64,000 nt of DNA from Epiperipatus broadwayi (taxonomy: Eukaryota > Onychophora > Udeonychophora > Euonychophora > Peripatidae). A model generated the notes under the pieces. The model ran no database searches. It had not been told where the DNA came from and was given only the letters and a program-made list of their open reading frames with translations. The translations under genes and the position numbers were made by a program. This document shows, one piece after another, positions 22,812 through 34,143 of this stretch; position 1 is the stretch's first letter, and every line of letters begins with the position of its first letter. Location: the NCBI GenBank assembly GCA_028023455.1, contig JAQFVV010000032.1, forward strand, positions 2,044,001-2,108,000. Reading direction: 5' to 3'.

Positions 22812-23265
22812 CAGGGGTCAGCAAACTGACTCACAAGTCAAATATGGCTCTTTGATTCCAATATCATGGCTTTTTATCATGATAAACACATTTTTTATTT
22901 CATCTTGTAATAAATATTTAGATGACTCTAGGAGAGGAAAATGTGCATTACAATGTTGTTGCTTGAATTCAATTTTATTATAGAATAGTAATTATTGTAT
23001 ATGATGAATATTTAAATATTAGCAATTTGTGAATAAATCAAACTGTCAAAGGAATTTTTATTCATTTATTTATTTTTAAGAATTTTTATTTTTCTTAGGA
23101 TGTATACAGATTTTATTATGCTGTACTACTAAAATAAATGTTCAAATATTTCCAGTCATTCAGAAATTCATATTTTCAAGGATCATATTTTTCATCTCTT
23201 TCCTTGTAGCTCTTTAATGGAAGGGAGGGGTTTCATGCTAAAAAGTTTGCCGACTTCTACCCTAG
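22812..23265. mobile_element. hAT-type MITE
   Basis: The left end CAGGGGTCAGCAAACTGA and the right end AGTTTGCCGACTTCTACCCTAG form imperfect terminal inverted repeats of the widespread hAT type (CAGGGGTCGGCAAACT and its complement). The inside is AT-rich, about 454 bp in total, with no transposase. Sub-terminal phrases (TATGGCTCTTTGATT on the left, GTAGCTCTTTAATGG on the right) are also related in inverted sense. I could not see a clean 8-bp target duplication. Confidence 0.8.
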
Positions 23266-25350
23266 AACATATGAAAAAACAATATCCAATAAAGTGCATT
23301 TTGTAGAGATAAAAAGGGGTTGGTGATAAAAAAAAGTTTGATGTTGAGCTTAATCAAGATGGCCAAGTATTTGGGATCCAGGTGCTAATATTTAAACTTT
23401 CTTATGATCAGATGTAGAGATATTTTTGTTTTCCAGTTCATGAATCTCTCAATATCTAATATTATTTACAAAGAGATTGTGAGATGGGATGCATGAGTAA
23501 ATATTTTGACAAAATTATTATTAAAAAGTCATGGAGTATCATTAAGATTGGTTGGGATAAATTTACTTACATTCTAAAAATTGTTGAATAGCCTAATTAC
23601 TACATTAATGGTTCTGATGATCTCTGAAAGTAAAAAATGGAGTGCCATATAATGAAAGCCCATTAAATTTGGCATTTTATTGATGCTGAGTGTTGTTGCC
23701 ATTTTGTTCAAGATTAGTTTGACAATAAAGGAGTCTTTTTTAATGAGGATCTGAGTTTAATAATGAGCAGGAAAGTGATTTTTTTCATATAAAATATAGA
23801 TGTTGAGGTTTATGAGGAGTTCATCTCCAGCTTCAACAATATATAATTGAGACTGTTTAGGAAAAACTAATTTATTAGGATAGACATGACAATTGATTTC
23901 AGACTGTAATAAGTATTTAATTCTAATAAAATGACATGTGCTAAGTAAAAATTGCATGAACTGATTAATTGCTAAGAACAAATAGACTTTGAGATATACA
24001 TTGACTTGTAATCTGTTTAGATTCTATGAAGTTCTAATGAGTACTACCTGTGTGAAAGAGATGTTTTGGATAAAGGAAATGGGTATAAATTCTTTTTAAT
24101 TCTTAATCTAGCAATTACCAAACCAAGATGAAAAACTCATGGTAACTAAACTAATTTTACCTGTCTGATTAGAAACAAAAATGAATCTAAAGTTTGTCAG
24201 ATTATTAGAGGCATCTGAGAAATGCTTTATGTTTGTTACAATGATAATTTTGGAGTGCTGTCATAATGCTTAGAATTAATATTTTTGCTTTAGTTGTAAG
24301 TAATGCTTCTTTTAGTGATGTTTTGTTCCCAGAAAGTTTGTTAGATTTATATCCACTTAAAGTTCTTTTCTTTATATCCATTCCTGCCAGGTTATTTCTT
24401 CCAGAAAGATAGATGGTGTCAGGAGTATTTAGCTATGACCAGTGTAGTTTTTTTTTAGAGATGTATAATCTTTTATTGATAGGTATAAGTATTTTTTTTG
24501 GTAGGGTGCAATGTCATTTCTGGATGTTAACTATCAGGAAAGTCATTTTACTTGGGGCTCCATTGTGGTTTTTTTAATTTTTATCAGAATATTTTTTACT
24601 TTTGCTTATGTATGTACTATAGATTTTGAAAAACTCCTTCATTTGAAGCAACAATGTAATCTTCTGCATATTATCTGTGATAATAGTTCATTTCTGATTC
24701 CACTATAAAGTTGACATTCTGAATATTAGTACTAGTGCAGACATTTTCAATTCGTAGATTTATCATTCCTGAAACTTTGAAGGGGTTCGATCAAAGTTAA
24801 ATTTCTGTGTATTCCACATTCTTATCCAGCCCTGATAAAATGCTTGGAGATATCAGGGCTCCAGTGGTATATTGTTGTTTCTTTCTTATTTTTTTGGTTT
24901 CTTAGAACATTAATGAAATCTAGTAGTTCTGAATCCATTTTTCTTATAATTTCCATCTGGACTTTGTTTAAGGGGATATTAAAATATTAAGCGAAAATAT
25001 CTCTAAATGTGATGATGAATAACAAATTGCATTTCTAAATATTAAAAAATATTCCATAGACCATCTTTTAATTTAGCAAATACAGCATAATAAATAGTTC
25101 TAAAATCAAATTAAATAAAATTCTCATCATCAAAGTTATATCACATCTTGATGCTTGTTTTATAAAGTGCTTACAAACTGTTTGTATTTTTACATTGGTC
25201 TATTTCCATAATCTAATATGAGTATTGAATGTCTTTAGAAAAAAAATTAACTTCATTTAAATATTCCAAATACATTCAACTGTTAGTAATAGCACACCAA
25301 ACAGGTTAATATATGCACATTTTGAGCAGTATTATTTCTCCCTCTTCTTC
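23266..25350. other. AT-rich stretch, no confident gene
   Basis: Stops in all frames. The minus strand between about 24,300 and 24,450 gives a short protein-like reading (AGMDIKKRTLSGYKSNKLSG), and 23757-23981 (minus) is open for 74 codons. Neither shows a family motif. These may be remnants of an old mobile element transcribed on the minus strand. Confidence 0.4.
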
Positions 25351-25359
25351 AAGTGGTAC

Positions 25360-25462
25360 TGGCCTGACCAGTGACAGTATTAGCATGAGATTTGAACCTG
25401 GATCCTTAGATTCTTGAATATTGAATTTTAAGGTAACATTCTAACCAACTAAACCAACCTGC
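25360..25462 (-). mobile_element. tRNA-derived SINE fragment
   Basis: On the minus strand it reads GGTTGGTTTAGTTGGTTAGAATG (A-box part at 25437-25455) and, downstream, CCAGGTTCAAATCTC (B box, 25387-25401). The box spacing is slightly longer than in a standard tRNA. The sequence upstream, GGCCTGACCAGTGACAG on the plus strand, would be the SINE body. No tail or target duplication was delimited. Confidence 0.7.
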
Positions 25463-25589
25463 CAAAGGTGACAGTCAGTAGAAATTTCATATACTTATCT
25501 ATGAGGTTCCTCTTGATTTCTCCACTTTTACCTAACAGCAAAGTTGATTAGTGGTTTCCATACATTATGTATAGTCACACTAGGTTGGC

Positions 25590-25985
25590 TTATGGGATTT
25601 TTTCCATTGTCATGTGAGCAGCTTCTTTAAATTTTATTCTTTCTACCTTTTCTTCTCTATTCAATATTTTTGTATTTTCCCAATTGAACATATGATCATT
25701 GGCACATACATGGTCTGCTACCTTAGACACATTCATTTTCTCTCTTCTAATCATCAGTTTGTGTTCTTGCAAGCACTTTTCAATGGGATGACTGGTCTCA
25801 CAAATATGTTCTACATTCACATGGTATTTCATAGATGCAATTTTTCTTTTTAGCATTTCAAATTTAGGCTTTCTAGATGTTAGAATTCCTTGTAGTGTGG
25901 TATGGCTCTGGAAAGCTGTTCTGATGTTATACTGATTGCAGATTTTCCTTAATTTGTCTGCTATTTTTGAAATGTATGGGTACAC
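25590..25985 (-). pseudogene. PLE C-terminal (GIY-YIG-like) region
   Basis: Begins YISKIADKLRKICNQYNIRT, the usual lead-in to the endonuclease domain. It continues with a region where the GIY-YIG core should stand but reads VNVEHICETSHPIEKCLQEH. The ET-x(3)-IE-x-LQEH pattern remains, whereas the two Tyr motifs and the Cys pairs (C-x-C) are largely gone. The end (KVADHVCANDHMFNWEN... LKEAAHM-like) matches the conserved tail with His. The active site is probably dead. Confidence 0.75.
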
Positions 25986-26269
25986 TACAATATAATTGTC
26001 TTTTTTCTTGATGGTTCTTTTTGTTATCTATTTAATGTTTTCTTAAGAGTTTGTTCTATATAAATATTTTCTTTTTCCAAATTACTGGTTTCTGAACAAA
26101 CCTCTTTTACTCTGTTCCATAATGATAGTATAACTCCATGTTTTGTGTTTCAGGTGTGATTGGATGTATAAGCTAGGTATTTTCCTGTATGTGTAGGTTT
26201 TCAGTAGACTGTAGTTTTGAATTTGCCATGAGGGAGTCTTGTCACAAGAACATCTAAGAATGCCAATTT

Positions 26270-26788
26270 TTATGTTTGTGCTGATTCTATTGTGAATTTA
26301 ATTGAAGAAGATATGTTGTTGATATATTTCCAGAAAGTTTGTAGCAGTCCTTCACCATGTGGCCATACAACAAATGTATCACCCACATACCGAAGCCAAA
26401 CTTTAGGTGGATATAGAGTGGTTTTTATGGCCAAGGTTTCAAATTCTTCCATATAAATATTGCTAATCAGGGGAGACAATGGTGAGCACATAGCCATTCC
26501 TTGATTTTGTTGGAAGAATTCAATGTTATATTGAAAGTAGGTTGTTTGTATGCAGAATATTAATAGTTCCATTATACTATCAATAGGAAGAGCTGTTCTG
26601 GTTTGTAAATTATTATCACAGTTTAGTATTTTCTTTATAATAAACAATGCTTCTTCACATGATACATTTGTGAATAAACTTTCCACATCAAAGTTTACCA
26701 GTAAGTCAGTTCTTTCAATTTTCATGTTCTTGATTAATTTTACAAAGTGTCTGGAATCCCTGATAAAGGACTGAGTCTTATATGCCAA
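26270..26788 (-). pseudogene. PLE reverse transcriptase core
   Basis: Contains LLVNFDVESLFTNV (motif A with its catalytic Asp), QNQGMAMCSPLSPLISNIYM (motif B) and WLRYVGDTFVVWPHG at the position of the catalytic YADDTF box (motif C). In motif C the expected Ala-Asp has become Val-Gly, so one of the two essential aspartates is lost. The surrounding spacing is that of the family. The frame is open for 172 codons but truncated on both sides by frame changes. Confidence 0.88.
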
Positions 26789-27404
26789 AGAACTTAGAAC
26801 TTTGAGAAGAAATCTTGTAAAATTTTGGCAAGGATAATCTCTAAAAGTAACAATAGGTCTTAATGGAACATGATCCTTATGGATTTTAGGTAGACCATAA
26901 AGATGAAGAATTTTTCTGAAATATGATGTTACTTTACTTTTTTCTGAATCAGTGAAGTATCTGTGATGCTTTCTGAGTAATGCTTATAACTTTGTTTCCG
27001 TACTTGGTATCAGATTTTTTGCCACTTTTCTATATTGACCTGCTGTGAGTTCTTACAAACTTCCAAAAATCAAATTAGTAACTATCATACATTCCTATTT
27101 AACTCTAGTTTTTGTTTCAAATGTCTCAAAATTTCACAAAGCAGTAATAACACTTTCTCTCACTCCACAATGTACAAGTTGTATAATATTCACAAGCTTT
27201 GGTGGACAGCCAGATAATTTTAAACAATGCTACATATCCTTTGATTAAATGAGTCAAATACTTTGAATAAATCAATAACACAAACATAAGAATTTACAAA
27301 TGAGAAGTAATTCTTTTTTTTTTTCAAATCCATCACAACTTTGATACATAAGGTCATTGAATTGTTTCTCTCAATTATATTTTATATACATAATTTACAT
27401 TTAT

Positions 27405-27577
27405 TAAATCACCCCAAAAAGTTAAGAAATTCAGAATTGCCCTCTGTGAAATAAATATATAAGAATCTGTATTTCAAAATAGCTAGTCTTAAAATGATAT
27501 CATTTTGTGGCGGCTATTTTTATATACTTATTTCAGAGAAGGAGGTTTTGAATTTTTTATCCATATGGGGTGATTTA
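27405..27577. mobile_element. Small MITE with TA-flanked inverted termini
   Basis: The arm from 27405 (TAAATCACCCCAAAAAG...) and the arm ending at 27577 (...ATATGGGGTGATTTA) are imperfect reverse complements over nearly 58 bases, enclosing a 173-bp element. The ends can be read as TA target duplications around AATCACCCCA...TGGGGTGATT, as for Tc1/mariner-type MITEs. No coding capacity. Confidence 0.7.
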
Positions 27578-28380
27578 ATATTTGTATATTTATTTCAGTT
27601 TAGAATTATGCACTGAGATTATTTCCGTAATTTATATTGGATGTAAAATAGTAAATCAATGAACATAGAGTTAATTGTACATTTCAAAAAGAAACTTTAT
27701 TTATAGCATATTGTACAAAATTAAGAATACAAAAGAGGGTGACTTCTGATGGTTACGTATATTATATATTCAGGGTTTCATGTGTTACATAATAGAAACA
27801 CGAGGCAATATCCTTGTCACTGAAGGTAAATTGAACAGATTAAAGTTTTGAGGCAAGGATGGAAAGTCCATAATCAGTTATAAGGTAAGCTGGTACTAAG
27901 AAATCTGAATTAAGTTATGGTATTTCTGCTATATTTTCAATTGACTCCATGTCTGGTCTGCCAGTTGGTCAGGACAAGTTCTTTTATCAATTTGTCTGGC
28001 TTTCTTGGTGTATTTTATCAGGAGATCCTCTGGACAGAGATCTGTTCACTTCTCGAACAATACCTTGCATCGTATTGTTCAAATCCCATAGGTGATGTAA
28101 GTAGCAATCCGTATGTTGGCAAAAAGTCCTTGTTCAAAGGCCTGGGGAAGCATTACACTAGCAAGGTTAGGATTGGAGGAAATTATATTTTTTTGTATAT
28201 AATCAACTCTCCTATAAAGTAGTATTATTTAAGCTTTTGAAGGGAATTTATTTGAGTTTTGATGGGATTCTAACTAGTATAGCATAAATAGGCCCAAATT
28301 AAGTATATGTGTATTTAATTACACAAAAAATTTGACTACTCCCCAAATATTAATTTGATTTAAATACTCTGTTTTTGGAA
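27578..28380. other. Unassigned stretch with one open frame
   Basis: The plus frame 27917-28222 (101 codons) has no recognised motif. The segment about 27,710-28,180 is less AT-rich than its surroundings (for example GGCCTGGGGAAGCATTAC), which suggests a former mobile element or retrocopy, but I cannot name it. Confidence 0.35.
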
Positions 28381-28915
28381 AAATTATTGTAAATAAATTT
28401 TACTCTTTTCCTGAAGCTGATTTATCTTCAGAGGATTTTTCCTAAATTATATTTTGATTGGAGATAGGTAAAAATGAGTTTTCTTTGTTAACATCTTAAC
28501 GCCAAAAAAAATGTCTTGCACATTTCCAAATGTTGAAATTTTTTTTTAACAATTCCGTTATTTAATGCACCAGGAGAAAGATCATTTTCTGTTTTAAAGT
28601 GTAAAAAATTATTTAAGGAGTACTATGGGAGAAGAAATATTAAATAATATGGCCATTCTGTAAGTAGAGCAGGAAATTTTAACCGCAAAAACAATTGACA
28701 AATATGCAAAAAATAAAGCAAGATGGAAATTCATGTAAAAAATGTTTTTTTAATAAATTCATTTAATGTGTTATGGTACGAAATTTTTGATTACTTTTCT
28801 TTTTTGTTAATAACTTAATGAGTTTTCTTGAAATTTTATTTTTCAAACTTGAGTTTGAGAGCCCTGAAATTTTTACCGCTTGGGGTCTCCACTTGGCTTG
28901 ATCTGCCTCTCAAAA
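28380..28915 (+). pseudogene. hAT transposase C-terminal fragment
   Basis: Frames on the plus strand give PLFNAPGERSFSVLKCKK and, one register over, EILNNMAIL-stop-VEQEILTAKTID. Together they match the C-terminal dimerisation region of hAT-family transposases (the A-x-x-ERSFS-x-LK ... L-x-x-LAIL-x-IE signature), of the kind also found in ZMYM1-like domesticated or transposon proteins. Stops and a frameshift show decay. About 130 bp downstream (28,850-28,915) a GC-richer phrase, GGGGTCTCCACTTGGCTTGA, may be the transposon's terminal region. The N-terminal zinc finger and the catalytic part were not found. Confidence 0.7.
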
Positions 28916-29090
28916 ATAAAAAAAAATCACTACACTGTATCTTTTTTTAAAAAAAATAAAATGAATAGAGAAATATCTGCTTTTCAACACATTTAAATAT
29001 GCTTTGGGTAATATCCTTTTTCTTCAATAACTTGTTTTTTATTATTATGGAAATGTAATAGCAATTTATTATCAGCAGATTATATCTTCT
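28916..29090. other. AT-rich spacer
   Basis: Nothing recognised. Confidence 0.4.
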
Positions 29091-29099
29091 CTAGTCATT

Positions 29100-29580
29100 T
29101 TGATGCTTTAAGTCCATATAGAGTTTTGCCTGTTTTAATAACAGTTAAGAGGAAGCATAAGAAATGGTGATCATGTGATGTTTATTGGCTTAAAACCAAC
29201 CCTGCCTAATAAGATGGTGGTGGCTATGCAAGACACAAAATGTATAGGTACTGAACTGAGTTCAGATCTATATGACTATATAAGCTGATGATCTTGGATT
29301 GAAAATATTAGTGTTTTCTATTTAAGTCTCACAGTTTTGTAGTTAAGTAGAGGTAAATGGCTGCTGGAGGGTTGCATTAGATCCTAAGATCTAGGTGCAG
29401 TGCTCTCAGATCTAAGGCTCCTCACTGACGAAGGCCAGAAACTAGTCTGGGGATATTGGATGAGTAGGCACTAGATGGGAATTTTATGTATAAGCTTTCT
29501 GGCATCCATTGATTACTCTGGCTTGCACTGAGTGGCAATATGTATAGAGAGTTTTACCTGTTTTTCCCATATCAACTTTA
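29100..29580. repeat. Insertion-like block bounded by a repeated phrase
   Basis: ATATAGAGTTTTGCCTGTTTT (about 29,117) and ATAGAGAGTTTTACCTGTTTTT (about 29,545) bracket about 430 bp of GC-richer sequence, which contains ACTGACGAAGGCCAGAAACT. A related phrase is at 711. The bracketed segment may be an interspersed element with terminal direct repeats; its class is not determined. Confidence 0.4.
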
Positions 29581-30821
29581 TAAATATGCTTAATTTTCAT
29601 AAAATTTTAAGCATTTCACTTAAAAAAAGATTTTATTAAATTACTATACATCAAATTCAGAAAAGATAATAAAGGAAGAATAATACTACCTGCCTTTAAC
29701 ATAAATTGGAGAGAAAACTTGAACACATATGGTATTCCAAGATGGAAACATAGCTGTTACCATATCATGATATGTAAAATTTAATGTGTTTTTTGTTTGT
29801 TTATTTATTTATTTTGGATAGTGAATAACTGAATAATATATACTAAATCAGCATGATATGCTGTGAGTGCATTTATGTAGTGAATAAAATAATGATATAT
29901 ATATAATTAGATTTGTCTGTTGAGATTTGGTAAGCTAGAAAATATTATATGTATATAACAGACTTGAGAATATGTAATCTGTTAATTTGTTTGATCCTCT
30001 TTGCAAAAACAGATTACCAATTAAATAGCAGACATTATTTAAACTATTAACAGATTATAATTTTATTAGGTGTGTAAAAACAACTTAGACTGATTAAAAC
30101 ATTACTATCTGGGAATTGTAAGAGATAAAAGATATAACTGGATAAATATAAGAGGTCACTCATCACCAGAGTTTTACCTAGTGATTTCCATCAGATTTCA
30201 AAGCAAACCTAGGGATTTATGAAGACTACTCTAGCCTTATTATTATTTACTAAGCCCAAAGACCACAAGTGTAAATACTAGTCCTATGGTATTTTTAGTT
30301 TATGTATTTATCTATTATTTAACTTGCTAACACAAACACCAATTAAAATGTAGCTTTGGTTTTAAGGTTTCTTTACCTGCATAAATGATTACCATCATTA
30401 TGATTGCACTATTCGTGATGCTCTGATACAGCAAAGCATATACTTTCACTTCACTGTACTTAAACTTTCAACATTTTTTCCCCATTATCTGAAAAAGTAT
30501 CTAATTATAATATTTTTCTTTTCAATAACTTTATGTGAAATTATAAACAGATTTCAAGTTAATATAATGATTGTCAAATAAAATTTTTATCTCCAAATAG
30601 ATTATACATGTTGTATAGGCATGCTCAGAAATATGTATATAAACACCCATTTAAAGAGATTATTTCAGAACATAAAGCTCTCTGGTATCACTCCACAGAA
30701 AAATGGTGAAAAAAAAAAGACAGCATTCAACTCAGTAAGCAAATTCCTGGTAGTAGGGATTAACTTTCCTTCCTTTGCCAACTAGATAAATATAGCTAGA
30801 TACCAATTTACTGATGAGCAG
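29581..30821. other. AT-rich stretch without a recognisable gene
   Basis: Stops in all frames; no motif or repeat of note. Confidence 0.55.
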
Positions 30822-31420
30822 TGTCATATCTCAACTTGTCTTCAAACAATGGACTAATCCAGATTCCATTTTATTTACATTGGAATGAGCATTCATCAAC
30901 ATGAACTAATGTGTATATAGATAGTTAACATACATTCAATGAAAAGAATGTGTCAATAGGGCATGCTGCTCACTGAATTGCATATTTCTATTATGGATGG
31001 GGATCTGGCAATAAAAAGTCAATCCACTTGGAATTAAGATCAGAGAACTATTGTCTCAAAGCTGAAAGACATAACATATGTTCCCGCAGAGATATTGACC
31101 ATGAAAACTAAATAGGTAACACAGTGAAGCAAGTCCACGTTCATGCCTGGAAGCTGCTAGAACCTAATGCAGACACGAGGTAAGCTGTCAGAGTACAGAT
31201 GGAAGTGATACCACACCTATTCACGGGGCAGGCTGTCACAGTGTAGCTGGAAGTGGTAGGAAAACTATAAGGACACTTAAGTTCCCTTCTTTCTATAGTT
31301 CACCCTAGAACTAGAAGCTATACCTTATCAACTATAATTGCTACTATGATGTAAATTTGGAAGTATTTATGTCATAATCACCAGTAAACACAACAAGCAG
31401 TCCGATGGCTTGCTAAGTTG
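30822..31420 (+). repeat. Diverged solo LTR of the 7-kb gypsy-like family
   Basis: Starts TGTCATATCTCAACTTGTCTT, paralleling TGTCATATCTGACGCTGCCTT of the LTR at 7188. It continues with matching landmarks in the same order: TGGACTAATCCAGATTCC, GGGGATCTGGCAATAAAAAGTC, GAAGCAAGTCCAC, TGGAAGCTGCTA and GAGGTAAGCT, then a region corresponding to CTATCAACTGTATTT. The 3' boundary is approximate because the last 50-100 bases are poorly preserved. There is no internal element next to it, so it is a recombined solo LTR much older than the 7-kb copy. Confidence 0.75.
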
Positions 31421-32120
31421 GGTATGAAATAGTTACCTTAAAAAAATTCTAAATTATAAATAAACTACTATCACAAGCAGCAGTACTTACTATCAATGAA
31501 ACACTGTAATGAAAAAATAAATCAAATTAAACTCGGATGAATAATCCATTACTTTCAATTTTACTAAAACATACCTCTCTCTTTTCTGATCACATTGTTA
31601 CACAACTTGTCATACTTAATTTTTTTTTTTGGCTAAAATCATCAAATTATTGAAATTCAGATGGGTGGCAGTACAATACAATAATAACTATACAATGATA
31701 GAAAAAAATGTGAATGAGTCAAAATTTTAAATCTTATAGAATGTATTCAGTGATAAAAAACTAAAAATGATAATTAAAAACATGGATTCCAGAGCTTCTA
31801 TAAACCTTGGTTGATAGAAGCAAAAAATTTAAAAATTAATGCAAATCTTAAGATGATTAAATTTAAAAAAAATAATGCCAAAATTATATGTTTTTTTTCA
31901 TTAAATGAATAAAAAATAAATTATGTTGTTAGTTTTCTTCATTTATAAATATATGGAAAAATGCTGTATACATATATGTATATCATTTCATCACTAGCAG
32001 CCATTCATAAATATGATTATCATCACACTACACAAAAAATGGAAAGACAAAAAAAAATATTTCTGTAGTATTAGGTAGGTGAGTGATGTAGTAAAAATAA
32101 CACTACAGAAATATTACATA
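31421..32120. other. AT-rich stretch without a recognisable gene
   Basis: No coding signal. A short inverted pair, ATATTTCTGTAGT (about 32,058) and ACTACAGAAATAT (about 32,103), encloses 30 bases and lies next to the larger hairpin that follows. Confidence 0.5.
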
Positions 32121-32201
32121 TAATAACATTTCACTCTTCTTACACTTTAAAGCTAAATATATTTTGCTTTAAAGTGTAAGAAAAGTGAAATGTTGTTATT
32201 A
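32121..32201. repeat. Inverted repeat, arms about 33-35 bp
   Basis: The arm from 32121 (TAATAACATTTCACTCTTC...) to about 32153 pairs with 32166-32201 (...AAGAAAAGTGAAATGTTGTTATTA), with two or three mismatches and a 12-base AT-rich loop. With the neighbouring 13-bp pair it forms a nested palindromic cluster of about 150 bp. Confidence 0.9.
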
Positions 32202-32990
32202 TGTTATATAAAGAAGGAAAGAGGAAGAGAAAGTATTGAAGATTATATTACAATATATAGAAATATTATTCATTAAATAAATAATTTCTAGTCTAATGAA
32301 TGACTAATAAAAATTCATAACAAATTTTTTTTTTTTTTTTACAAAAAAGATTAGTTTTGTTGCTGTGTTTGTGCTCATGGTAACATGTTTGTAGTCATAC
32401 AATAAGACATAAGCAAGAAATAAATAAAATTCAACTCAAAAAAAAAATAAGATAATTTAATTAATTTATTACAATATGATTACAAAATAAAAAGGTAACA
32501 GAGTATTATGTTTAGTCCAATAGTTCATGATCTCTAAAACTTATCAAAACAATAGTAAAAATTTGGTAGCTTTTATTAGGCCCTAGATTTACTTTGGCTT
32601 TTGCCTTTCTTCTACACCATTGGTAGTCTAGTCTAAATTCTTCTTAACTGTGACTTCAGGAGTGGCTAGGCAATAAGATCCACTTTGAGTTGCTCTACTC
32701 TTTAGGGTCTAACTTAATCTTATTGTTTGGATAATTCAACAACTTAAGTTATTAACCAGATTATCAACTTCTTTTTGGCTTAGGTTATTAACTTGTTTGT
32801 CAATTCATCTCACAACTGATTACCTTTGCATTATTTAATTTAGTTATTTCTTGTACAATAATAAAGTATTGTTTCTATATGTGCGCACACATTTAATTTG
32901 ATACATACACATGCAACATTGTCATGACAAATACAAATTAATCCTTGAACTACAAATATGTCCACGTATATCGCATGCTTATCTTTCGGA
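32202..32990. other. Noncoding stretch, possibly LTR-derived
   Basis: No gene. From about 32,580 to 32,960 the sequence is pyrimidine-rich and contains AATAATAAAGTATTG (about 32,860), with repeated phrases AACTTAAGTTATTAACCAG and GGCTTAGGTTATTAACTTG. This looks like retroelement-derived regulatory sequence, unproven. Confidence 0.35.
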
Positions 32991-32999
32991 TTGTTTATT

Positions 33000-33637
33000 T
33001 GTAATGCTGTCTTCCAATTTCTTCAGCAGCAAATCTTTTTTTTTGAAATGCTTTCACCATCTTGAATAATTGCTGTTATTACTGTACAGCCTCCCAATGA
33101 ATGCAATCAATACTGAATCTCTGTGAGATAATCTTTACAGCATAATCTGTGTCCCCCACAAACCCATGCTCTATTAATCTTCACCAAGTTCAATACACAA
33201 TACAAGAGATCACCCTTACTAATTCCAGATTCATGAATTATTCCATCCAGCAAATCAAAGCAACAACCATCCTTTAGATGTTTTCATTACATTTCAGGAC
33301 AGCCTGAGGGTATCACTAAATGAATTTTTTCCAGTACTTGTAAGTTGATAGAAGATCATGTTTCATCTCCATAGAACAAATTTTCCAAAATAACACTCCT
33401 CTAAGAGAACAAGCTGAAGTAATTAATTATATTACTATTATAATAAAGCACCCTTCCTTTAAGCTTTTCAAATGCAGCAACAGCAATACAAGCATTCCTT
33501 TTCTTAAACAAGTAGATATTCAGATGATTCACATTCTTAAAAACTGATAAAACAACTTTTTTTTGTCCATTCATTATTGAATTAAATTGTTTAGAAGTGG
33601 CATTTGATACATTAATAGCATTTTGCAGATCAGTCAC
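33000..33637 (-). pseudogene. Possible decayed coding region, family unknown
   Basis: Minus-strand frames read protein-like text in fragments: a 78-codon frame at 33401-33637 (LNIYLFKKRNACIAVAAFEK), then, after stops, DGCCFDLLDGIIHESGISKG (about 33,215-33,275) and WVCGGHRLCC or IEHGFVGDTDYAVK depending on frame. The abundance of plausible residues between frequent stops suggests a dead gene or element, but I do not recognise it. Confidence 0.25.
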
Positions 33638-34143
33638 GGAATTGGTAATAGTCCAATCTTTGGAATACTATAAATCTAAAAGTCAAAAGATGAAAATCTT
33701 ATTTTTGCTTTTAAAAAAGGTTCAAATAAAAAATTCTGCAATAAAAATAATATTGTATTTCGATGCCTGTTTCATTATCAACTTTAATCTTATGATTTAC
33801 TCATCTATAACCTGATATACACTTATAAATAGCTGAGAAGCACAGACATATTTTATCTGTTAAAGTCTTAACCATAATATAATCCATAAAATAGTTATAA
33901 ATAAAGACTATAATGATAAAAAATGATAAATACAGACTTGTTGGTACTAGTTTCACTTCAAATATATCTGATTTTTCGGAACAATAGTTTTTTTCAAGCA
34001 CTATCACAAACATTTTCAATTAACTAGTACTGTAAATGAATTAATATATATTAAATCATATTCTTGCTTATGGTACTGTACTATTTCTCTGATAACCACC
34101 CACATATTCCTAACATCCATAAAAAAGTACCTTTTCTGTAATG

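Larger units (their letters stand above)
25590..27245 (-). mobile_element. Penelope-like element, RT to endonuclease, decayed
   Basis: Read on the minus strand, the element is recognisable from the RT finger region (LYGLPKIHKDHVPLRPIVTF, about 26,850-26,905) through the RT core, a linker containing TYRKIPSLYIQSHLKHK (about 26,150-26,200), to a GIY-YIG-like C-terminus. This order (RT, linker, GIY-YIG endonuclease) is the diagnostic architecture of PLEs. Stops and frameshifts separate 26270-26788 from 25590-25985 and the part upstream of 26,788. PLEs copy RNA into DNA with an RT related to telomerase and cut target DNA with the GIY-YIG domain. Confidence 0.88.

Noticed and set aside
26550-27248. 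Plus-strand frames opposite the Penelope-like element
   Set aside because: Antisense shadows of the PLE; only the minus strand shows RT motifs.
27917-28222. 101-codon plus frame as a host gene
   Set aside because: No motif, no splice context and an unclear composition; left as unassigned.
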